Source of the DNA: Nanosynbacter sp963540705
GTDB taxonomy: Bacteria; Patescibacteriota; Saccharimonadia; Saccharimonadales; Saccharimonadaceae
DNA: 9,363 nt
Assembly (NCBI GenBank): GCA_963540705.1
Contig: CAUTQX010000031.1
Span: 1-9,363, forward strand
Reading direction: 5' to 3'
Notes under the pieces: model-generated
Told to the model about the DNA's origin: nothing
The model's input: the letters and a program-made list of their open reading frames with translations, nothing else
The model's database searches: none
In this document: positions 4,787-9,363 of the stretch, in pieces
Layout of the letters: the number at the start of each line of letters is the position of its first letter
Numbering within the stretch: position 1 is the stretch's first letter
Made by a program: the position numbers and the translations under genes

Positions 4787-5833
4787 TTAATTAAATTGCT
4801 CCAAAAAATCCAATTTGCCACTTTCAAAATGCCGAACATCTTCAATTCCATATTTCATCATAACCAAACGGTCAATTCCGCAACCAAAAGCAAATCCCGT
4901 ATATTCATTCGGGTCAATTTGTGCCGCCCGAAGGACATTCGGATGAATCATTCCGCAGCCCAATAACTCAATCCAACCTTCACCAGAGCAGACTTTACAA
5001 TCAGGATTTTTTCCTTCACAAAACGGACAACTCAATGCAAACTCAAAGCTCGGATCGGTGAACGGAAAGTAAAATGGATTAACGCGAACGTCAAGTTTCT
5101 TGCCGTAATATTCCTGCAAAAATTCCTGCAGCGTGGCAATCAAATTGCCAACATTAACCCGACGCGAAACGTACACGCCTTCGACTTGATAAAACGTATG
5201 CTCGTGACGCGCGTCCAAATCTTCGTTGCGGAAAACGCGATCAGGAACGATAGCAGCAATAGCCTCGCCTTTTTCCAAATTGTCGCGATATTTCACCAAC
5301 ACGCGGTTTTGCATAGTTGACGTGTGTGCTGGAGCAATTAAACGATCACCATTAGAATCAGTTTCCTCGGTCATAAACGTATCGTAATCGTCGCGCGCTG
5401 GATGACCTTTTGGAAAATTCAGACTCTCGAACATATGGAATTGATCGTCAATCTCTCTGGACTCTTCCGTGACAAATCCCATGCGATTAAAGATCTCAGA
5501 AATGCGCTCAATTTCAGCGCTCAGCGGATGAATCGTGCCTTGTTCGCTCGGCAGAAGTTCAGGCTTGGGCGAATTCACATCCATCGGCGCTGTAACGTCA
5601 ATCGGTTTCAAATCAACTTTCTCCAGCTCTTCCAGTCGCGTGACAATAGCCTGTTCAACAGCTTGCTTCAGCTCGTTAATCTGCTTGCCGAACGGGCCAC
5701 GCTCAACTGGCGGCAATGACTTGATTTGATCATACAATTCCCTGAGTCGTCGATCACGTAAAAACTCACGCGGAGATTTGGATTGCGAAACCGCCAAAAC
5801 TATTTCTCTTCTCAATTCGTCTAAGTCAACCAT
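4787..5833 (-). CDS. pheS: Phenylalanyl-tRNA synthetase alpha subunit
   Basis: This is a 348-aa class II synthetase subunit of normal length. It has an N-terminal helical tRNA-binding arm (about 1-75), then GTIHPLS (99-105) and the FESLNFPKGHPARDDYDTF segment (135-153). Motif 2 is FRNEDLDARHEHTFYQVEG (201-219), and the FPFTDPSFE strand follows (256-264). A Cys cluster C269-x2-C272-x6-C279-x2-C282 is of the kind also found in Bacillus PheS. Motif 3 is GFAFGCGIDRL (313-323), with A315 at the position of the E. coli Phe-pocket Ala294. It activates Phe and, with PheT, charges tRNA-Phe in the cytoplasm. AAGGA (5845-5841) is the SD, 7 nt before the ATG. The stop of the preceding small gene is 1 nt upstream. 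The usual pheT partner is not adjacent; it starts at 125. Confidence 0.97.
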   Translation of the reverse strand: MVDLDELRREIVLAVSQSKSPREFLRDRRLRELYDQIKSLPPVERGPFGKQINELKQAVEQAIVTRLEELEKVDLKPIDVTAPMDVNSPKPELLPSEQGTIHPLSAEIERISEIFNRMGFVTEESREIDDQFHMFESLNFPKGHPARDDYDTFMTEETDSNGDRLIAPAHTSTMQNRVLVKYRDNLEKGEAIAAIVPDRVFRNEDLDARHEHTFYQVEGVYVSRRVNVGNLIATLQEFLQEYYGKKLDVRVNPFYFPFTDPSFEFALSCPFCEGKNPDCKVCSGEGWIELLGCGMIHPNVLRAAQIDPNEYTGFAFGCGIDRLVMMKYGIEDVRHFESGKLDFLEQFN

Positions 5834-5834
5834 T

Positions 5835-6071
5835 TTATCGTCCTTGCATTAAAAACATTACAATCACCACACCAGCCATAATAGCAATTAAAATCCACGC
5901 CCACGCCAAAGTCGTCGTCTGTTTCGTGCCTTCCAAATATCTTATGTCGTCGACGCCGTCCATAGTTGCCTTTTCTTGCAAACTCGAAGCTTTCGCCTTC
6001 TCTCTTAATTCAGCCGCAATTCGCTCTTGCAATTCACTACGCTGATCTTGTTGATTTACAAATAATCCCAT
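5835..6071 (-). CDS. Small tail-anchored membrane protein (78 aa), first gene of the pheS operon
   Basis: The first 50 or so residues are polar and charged, with a helical, possibly coiled segment (RSELQERIAAELREKAK at about 11-27). One hydrophobic helix (about 55-75) ends in a short QGR tail, so the protein is probably membrane-bound with a cytoplasmic N-terminus. I do not recognise a family. The ATG at 6071 is supported by TATACT ending exactly 6 nt upstream. The stop is 1 nt before the pheS ATG, so the two genes are almost certainly co-transcribed and probably translationally linked. The job is unknown; position alone does not tie it to aminoacylation. Confidence 0.7.
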   Translation of the reverse strand: MGLFVNQQDQRSELQERIAAELREKAKASSLQEKATMDGVDDIRYLEGTKQTTTLAWAWILIAIMAGVVIVMFLMQGR

Positions 6072-6077
6072 AACTAT

Positions 6078-6086
6078 AGTATAACA
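6078..6086 (-). promoter_or_regulatory. Extended -10 of the pheS operon (leaderless first gene)
   Basis: On the minus strand TGT-TATACT (hexamer 6083-6078) ends 6 nt before the ATG at 6071. It is divergent from, and only 8 bp away from, the -10 of the aquaporin gene, so the two promoters may compete for polymerase. Confidence 0.65.
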
Positions 6087-6091
6087 AATTA

Positions 6092-6100
6092 TGTTATAAT
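6092..6100 (+). promoter_or_regulatory. Extended -10 of the aquaporin gene
   Basis: TGT-TATAAT (hexamer 6095-6100) gives a start near 6107 and a leader of about 22 nt that holds a strong SD. Confidence 0.6.
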
Positions 6101-6117
6101 AGTCGTGATATTACTTT

Positions 6118-6124
6118 AAGGAGG
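6118..6124 (+). promoter_or_regulatory. Strong Shine-Dalgarno (AAGGAGG) of the aquaporin gene
   Basis: AAGGAGG lies 4 nt before the ATG at 6129 and is the best SD in the window. It shows that this genome uses anti-SD pairing for some genes although many others are leaderless. Confidence 0.8.
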
Positions 6125-6128
6125 GAAT

Positions 6129-7067
6129 ATGGCTACGAAGAAAACTTCAAAGAAAGCCCCAGTTAAGGCCGCAGAAAAGAAAAACGCTGTTGCTAAGACT
6201 GAAACCAAGACGACCGTTAAACACGTCGTTGCCGAATCTACTACCGCCAAAAGCAAGCGCGTAAAGCTAGATTCTAAACTACCAAACAACCTAATTAACA
6301 TTGTTATCGCGGAAGTTATCGGTACATTCATTTTGACGCTTGCTGCACTATTTGCGTCAGATATCTTATCATCAATGTACGTCGGCTTCGCACTGATGTT
6401 TATCGTTGCAGCTATCGGTGGGATTTCTGGCGCACACGTCAACCCAGCCGTTACGTTCGGCCTCTGGACAATGCGTAAGCTAAAGACCGTACTTGTACCA
6501 TTTTACTGGGGCGCACAATTCCTCGGTGCAATGGCGGCTATCGTACTTGTAGGCTCATTGACTAACGGCGGATTCGCCCTAAGCTTCGACCAATTCACTG
6601 CGTTCTCTTGGGATATCTTCGCAATGGAAATGGTCGGTACTGCTGTATTTGTATTTGGCGTTGCTGCAGTTTTGCAGCGTAAAGAAATCAAAGCAGCCGG
6701 ACAAGCTTTCGGAATTGGCTTAGCACTAATGATTGGTCTTGTCGTATCTGGCTCAATCTCTTCATACATTAAAAGTACTGCTATTGCAAAAATCCAAAAA
6801 GAGCAAAGTACTGCTCAAACTGAGAAAAATGGCCGCACTTACCCACGCGAAATTTACATTTCAGGTGCAACATTAAACCCAGCAGTAGCTTTGTCAGTTA
6901 CAGAGAAAACCGATTCTCAACTACGTAGCAACGGAGTATTGCCAGCTGAAGGCGAAAAAAGCTATTCACGCTTTAGCCTGGAAGTAATTGCCGCCACCCT
7001 AATCGGTGCAGCATTAGGCGGTAACCTATTTCTACTCGTCAATTATCGCAGCAAAGACGAAGAATAG
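6129..7067 (+). CDS. Aquaporin/MIP-family channel with Lys/Ala-rich N-terminal tail
   Basis: This 312-aa protein has a basic, histone-H1-like tail (about 1-52, rich in Lys, Ala and Thr) before a six-helix MIP core. Helix 1 carries AEVIGTFILTL (61-71). The first pore loop is SGAHVNPAVT (NPA at 105-107) and the second is SGATLNPAVAL (NPA at 250-252). Typical MIPs have Arg directly after the second NPA (NPAR), the selectivity-filter Arg; here it is Val253. The stretch between helix 5 and the second NPA is long and charged (about 213-244: YIKS..., KIQKEQ, TEKNGRTYPRE). MIP channels pass water, glycerol or other small neutral solutes through the cytoplasmic membrane; the altered filter makes the solute uncertain. 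A strong SD and an extended -10 precede it, and a terminator follows, so it is a single-gene unit. Confidence 0.9.
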   Translation: MATKKTSKKAPVKAAEKKNAVAKTETKTTVKHVVAESTTAKSKRVKLDSKLPNNLINIVIAEVIGTFILTLAALFASDILSSMYVGFALMFIVAAIGGISGAHVNPAVTFGLWTMRKLKTVLVPFYWGAQFLGAMAAIVLVGSLTNGGFALSFDQFTAFSWDIFAMEMVGTAVFVFGVAAVLQRKEIKAAGQAFGIGLALMIGLVVSGSISSYIKSTAIAKIQKEQSTAQTEKNGRTYPREIYISGATLNPAVALSVTEKTDSQLRSNGVLPAEGEKSYSRFSLEVIAATLIGAALGGNLFLLVNYRSKDEE

Positions 7068-7085
7068 ATTATAACTTCACAATAA

Positions 7086-7115
7086 ATATCCCGCTTAATC
7101 GGCGGGGTATTTTTT
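7086..7115 (+). terminator. Rho-independent terminator after the aquaporin gene
   Basis: Arms ATATCCCGC (7086-7094) and GCGGGGTAT (7102-7110) pair over 9 bp with one G-T wobble around a 7-base loop, followed by a run of six T (7110-7115). It ends the plus-strand transcript. It lies just past the rmuC stop, so on the minus strand the same hairpin could slow readthrough, but the T-run there is poor. Confidence 0.85.
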
Positions 7116-7118
7116 ATA

Positions 7119-8189
7119 TCAATCTTCCTGAGTCGGCCTATCAATCAGCTCCGGCTGTGCTTGGTTATCACCGCCAGAAATTCGCACGACATCCTTATCG
7201 ATCTTCCCCAATTCCTTGTATGTATTATTATAATGACCGACAGTCGTACTTAAACTCTTGCCCATTTTCACCATCAACTCATCAAACTTTTTAATGTGAA
7301 CACCCAATTGACCAACTCGAACTTGAATATCCTTAGCTTGCTCCTCAATCTGCAAACTACGAAGCCCCTGAAGAACGGTCTGCAGGTACGCCAGAAAACT
7401 AGTCGGACTAACAATAATCACCCGCTTGTCCCGAAACGCATATTCAATCAGATCGCGACTCGAACCGCCCTGACCGACATTATTAATCAGAAGATCGTAA
7501 TACAAAGATTCGCTAGGAATAAACATAAAAGCAAAGTCCATGGTGTTTTCGCGCGGACGAATGTATTTACTAGTTTCGTCAATTCGCCCCTTAAGGTCAG
7601 CCTTCACCTTATTTAGCCACATCTCACGCTCAGATTTTGTCTCGGCGTTAATCATGCGATTGTAATTTTCCAAAGAAAACTTACTATCCACCGGCAATAT
7701 CTGTCCCTTGTCCAGGAAAATAACCGCATCGACAATTTCCCCATCCTTGAAGCGATATTGCATTTGGTATTGCTTAGCGGGCAAAACATTGTCCAGTACA
7801 CTCTCCAGATAAAACTCACCAAAAACCCCGCGTTGCTTTGGATTTTGTAACACGTTTTGCAAGGTTTTAAGATCGGTCGCCACATCAACCACACGCTTAT
7901 TGGTCTCATCCAATTTCGCCAATCGCTGCGTCACGTCAGCCACCAACTTCGCGCTTTCTGACAATTGCTTCTGCACGGAAGTCTGGACTTGCGCGTTACT
8001 TCGCTCCAGCTTATCGCTAACGGATTCATTCAGTTTCGCAATAGTCCGCCCCAACTCCACGACATCGGTTTTAATCAACTCGACCGATGATTGATTTTTC
8101 AGCTCACTGATTTTTGATTGTAGGACAAATAAAGTCGCGCCCAAACCAATAGTAATAACAATTAAGAGAATAATGATAATGATTTCCAT
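7119..8189 (-). CDS. rmuC: RmuC-family DNA recombination protein (putative nuclease)
   Basis: This 356-aa protein has one N-terminal membrane helix (about 3-23), a long coiled coil (about 24-110) and the conserved RmuC domain. Seen motifs are LQNVLQNPKQRGVFGE (111-125), G150-E-I-V-D154-A-V-I, ILPVDSKF (164-171), and the FAFMFIPSESLYY and IIVSPTSFLAYLQTV stretches. E125, D154, D168 and K170 fit a PD-(D/E)xK nuclease core. In E. coli, rmuC limits inversions at short inverted repeats; the biochemical role is not settled. The protein is probably tethered to the membrane with the nuclease in the cytoplasm. The ATG at 8189 is backed by TTGTTT-17-TACACT ending 6 nt upstream. The promoter overlaps the end of the upstream gene. 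The stop is TGA. Confidence 0.92.
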   Translation of the reverse strand: MEIIIIILLIVITIGLGATLFVLQSKISELKNQSSVELIKTDVVELGRTIAKLNESVSDKLERSNAQVQTSVQKQLSESAKLVADVTQRLAKLDETNKRVVDVATDLKTLQNVLQNPKQRGVFGEFYLESVLDNVLPAKQYQMQYRFKDGEIVDAVIFLDKGQILPVDSKFSLENYNRMINAETKSEREMWLNKVKADLKGRIDETSKYIRPRENTMDFAFMFIPSESLYYDLLINNVGQGGSSRDLIEYAFRDKRVIIVSPTSFLAYLQTVLQGLRSLQIEEQAKDIQVRVGQLGVHIKKFDELMVKMGKSLSTTVGHYNNTYKELGKIDKDVVRISGGDNQAQPELIDRPTQED

Positions 8190-8195
8190 ACACTT

Positions 8196-8224
8196 AGTGT
8201 ACAGTGGCTATAAAGATAAAACAA
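8196..8224 (-). promoter_or_regulatory. Promoter of rmuC (leaderless)
   Basis: TTGTTT (8224-8219), a 17-bp spacer and TACACT (8201-8196) end exactly 6 nt before the rmuC ATG. The -35 lies inside the last codons of the upstream membrane-protein gene. Confidence 0.6.
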
Positions 8225-8702
8225 CTCGCGCTAAAATTGCAAATATTGTCATAAATAAAATCGCCGCGCCATTGCCACGAATTCTATTCAACCAAATTAA
8301 CGACAAATATACCAAAACTGTCGCCAAAACTACCCATAGCAATGACAAAATCCAAGATCCGCCAGCCCATAATGTAGCACCCCACAATGACACAGTTGCC
8401 GCAATTACTACCAACAGAGGTCGCTTGACACCAAATACCGCCAACACCGGCACCAACATAATTCCCGCCAAAACTAACGCAACGTAAGATGCGATGCTCG
8501 TGCTATTTGCGCAAATGGAAATGTGCTCAGTGCTCGCGCAAAATACGGGTGTGATCATAAATTTATCAAACGCAAGAGCCAGCAGCCAGATAGCTATGCC
8601 GCTAGCAACTAAAATCGCCAAAATCTTCAAGAAAACTCGCCTTGAAAACGGATATGTGTAATCTGATATTTCTTCACGGAAAATAGCTGACAATAATTTC
8701 AT
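8208..8702 (-). CDS. Hypothetical four-helix membrane protein with a two-Cys outer loop (164 aa)
   Basis: After a short amphipathic start (MKLLSAIFREEISDYTYPFSRR) there are about four or five hydrophobic helices (roughly 23-45, 70-93, 96-117 and 119-163 in part). The loop between helices 1 and 2 carries C55 and C64 (VFCASTEHISICANS), which could form an extracytoplasmic disulfide. I do not recognise a family. The ATG at 8702 is chosen over the TTG at 8729 because TTGCAA-17-TACAAT ends exactly 6 nt before it and the TTG lies upstream of that -10. It lies between the PAP2 gene and rmuC, each with its own promoter, so no shared role can be claimed. Confidence 0.7.
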   Translation of the reverse strand: MKLLSAIFREEISDYTYPFSRRVFLKILAILVASGIAIWLLALAFDKFMITPVFCASTEHISICANSTSIASYVALVLAGIMLVPVLAVFGVKRPLLVVIAATVSLWGATLWAGGSWILSLLWVVLATVLVYLSLIWLNRIRGNGAAILFMTIFAILARVVLSL

Positions 8703-8708
8703 ACGTAA

Positions 8709-8737
8709 ATTGTAACGTAAACTTGTCAATATTGCAA
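8709..8737 (-). promoter_or_regulatory. Promoter of the four-helix membrane protein gene (leaderless)
   Basis: TTGCAA (8737-8732), a 17-bp spacer and TACAAT (8714-8709) end 6 nt before the ATG at 8702. It lies in the 45-bp gap after the PAP2 stop. Confidence 0.7.
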
Positions 8738-8747
8738 ATGTATATGC

Positions 8748-9230
8748 TTAAATATTTTGCTTTTTAGGTCGTTTTATTGGCTTATACCAAATAATCCCTA
8801 CGCAAGCAATCAATAATCCGCCAACAACGTCAAGTGGCGTATGCACCAAAGCGATGACTCGACCGACACATATTAAGATTGTCATAACCAGACAAATAAC
8901 AGCCAGCCGCCAACTCTTTGCTCCGAAAAATACCGCCAAAGTAATCGCCATTGTAAATAGAGCGTGATCAGACGGAAAACCCGGATTATTAAGGAATGAC
9001 GCGCCGGCAGATACGCCCAGAATCTCGAACGGACGCATCTGATCTGGCTGATAAATTGACCCGATAATTTTTGCCGCCACGTAAGCAGTCAAGCCAGCCA
9101 TCAAAACTTGGCTATAAACTTGATACTTCTCTTTATTTGGAACCAATTTTATCAGCGCGTACACACCAATTAGCACGACCGGTACCACTAGTCCATCGGC
9201 AATTAACTTCACGATCCATTGCAAATCCAT
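8748..9230 (-). CDS. PAP2-family membrane phosphatase
   Basis: This 160-aa integral membrane protein has about five helices and the three PAP2 phosphatase blocks: a basic block ending MRPFE (residues 65-69) with an upstream Lys in AAKIIG, then PGFPSDHALF (block 2, PSxH with Asp in place of Gly) and GRVIALVHTPLDVVGG (block 3, R...H...D). Such enzymes remove phosphate from lipid phosphates such as undecaprenyl diphosphate or phosphatidate at the outer membrane face. The true substrate is not known. The ATG at 9230 is preferred over an upstream start at 9323: the latter would overlap the divergent tRNA gene, whereas TTTACT-17-TATACT ends exactly 6 nt before 9230. Confidence 0.85.
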   Translation of the reverse strand: MDLQWIVKLIADGLVVPVVLIGVYALIKLVPNKEKYQVYSQVLMAGLTAYVAAKIIGSIYQPDQMRPFEILGVSAGASFLNNPGFPSDHALFTMAITLAVFFGAKSWRLAVICLVMTILICVGRVIALVHTPLDVVGGLLIACVGIIWYKPIKRPKKQNI

Positions 9231-9236
9231 ACTACC

Positions 9237-9265
9237 AGTATATCGCGTCAACGCTGGCCAGTAAA
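9237..9265 (-). promoter_or_regulatory. Promoter of the PAP2 gene (leaderless)
   Basis: TTTACT (9265-9260), a 17-bp spacer and TATACT (9242-9237) end 6 nt before the ATG at 9230. It is back to back with the tRNA promoter, only 3 bp separating the two -35 boxes. Confidence 0.65.
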
Positions 9266-9268
9266 CGC

Positions 9269-9297
9269 TTGCGGAAATCATTTTTCTATAGTACAAT
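9269..9297 (+). promoter_or_regulatory. Promoter of tRNA-Gln
   Basis: TTGCGG (9269-9274), a 17-bp spacer and TACAAT (9292-9297) predict a start near 9304, about 6 nt before the mature tRNA 5' end. Confidence 0.65.
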
Positions 9298-9309
9298 TGT
9301 GTTTGCCGT

Positions 9310-9363
9310 TGGGATGTCGCCAAGTGGTAAGGCAGCGGGTTCTGGTCCCGCCATTCGGGGGTT
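9310..9363 (+). tRNA. tRNA-Gln (anticodon CTG), 3' end cut off by the window
   Basis: The acceptor strand TGGGATG (9310-9316) is followed by a D-arm (GCC 9319-9321 with GGC 9331-9333). The anticodon arm is GCGGG (9335-9339), loop TTCTGGT and CCCGC (9347-9351), with anticodon CTG at 9342-9344. The variable loop is CATTC, followed by the first T-stem strand GGGGG (9357-9361) and the TT of the T-loop. The T-loop remainder and the 3' acceptor strand are missing. The layout matches bacterial tRNA-Gln closely and would read CAG. Confidence 0.93.

Noticed and set aside
6116..6442. Minus-strand ORF opposite the aquaporin gene start
   Set aside because: It is the reverse shadow of the Lys/Ala-rich tail and first helix; no promoter, SD or family resemblance.
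7119..7121. UGA recoded as Gly, as in some Patescibacteria
   Set aside because: rmuC ends naturally at TGA in the family's expected place, and all large genes read cleanly without recoding.
8703..8729. TTG start at 8729 for the four-helix protein, and the perfect TTGACA at 8729-8724 as its -35
   Set aside because: The TTG lies upstream of the -10. TTGACA is only 9 bp from TACAAT; TTGCAA at 8737-8732 has the correct 17-bp spacing.
9231..9323. Longer PAP2 start at 9323
   Set aside because: It would overlap the divergent tRNA-Gln gene and run through the PAP2 promoter; the ATG at 9230 fits the -10 plus 6 nt rule and the family start.

Overview
The window looks like a chromosomal stretch of a Patescibacteria (CPR) bacterium, most likely Saccharibacteria-like. 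This is an inference from protein style, compact gene packing and promoter architecture; no 16S or database check was possible. Genes use the standard code as far as can be seen: rmuC ends in TGA and no internal TGA has to be read through. No CRISPR array, transposase or integrase was seen.

Layout: (1) 1-125, minus: the 5' end of pheT, running off the left edge. (2) 126-1615: an accessory-looking stretch with a 174-bp intergenic region, a 91-aa orphan gene (300-575), a 36-bp near-perfect direct repeat of the pheT start (101-136 and 607-642), and a 299-aa M16-like inverted zincin (649-1548). (3) 1616-2609: a divergent pair, an ASCH-domain gene (minus) and a CYTH-domain gene (plus). (4) 2662-3657: a membrane-anchored alpha/beta hydrolase converging on the minus-strand cluster. 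(5) 6071-3663, minus: a pheS-containing operon (small tail-anchored protein, pheS, DUF998-like membrane protein), then a HIT-family gene with its own promoter. pheS and pheT lie on the same strand but are about 4.7 kb apart. (6) 6129-7067, plus: an aquaporin-family channel with a long Lys/Ala-rich N-terminal tail, closed by a good terminator. (7) 9230-7119, minus: a PAP2 phosphatase, an unknown four-helix membrane protein and rmuC, each with its own promoter. (8) 9310 to the right edge: a tRNA-Gln(CTG) cut off by the window end.

The most striking pattern is regulatory. Seven genes (starts at 300, 649, 2662, 6071-, 8189-, 8702-, 9230-) have a clear -10 box ending exactly 6 nt before the ATG and no Shine-Dalgarno. 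Transcription should therefore begin on the A of the start codon, giving leaderless mRNAs. The other genes with a visible start signal (the CYTH gene, the HIT gene, the aquaporin and the operon-internal pheS) carry an SD-like purine tract instead. This rule fixes several starts that longest-ORF calling would get wrong.

The second notable pattern is the duplicated, truncated pheT start between the 91-aa gene and the M16-like gene. It suggests that short gene cassettes have been added just upstream of pheT.
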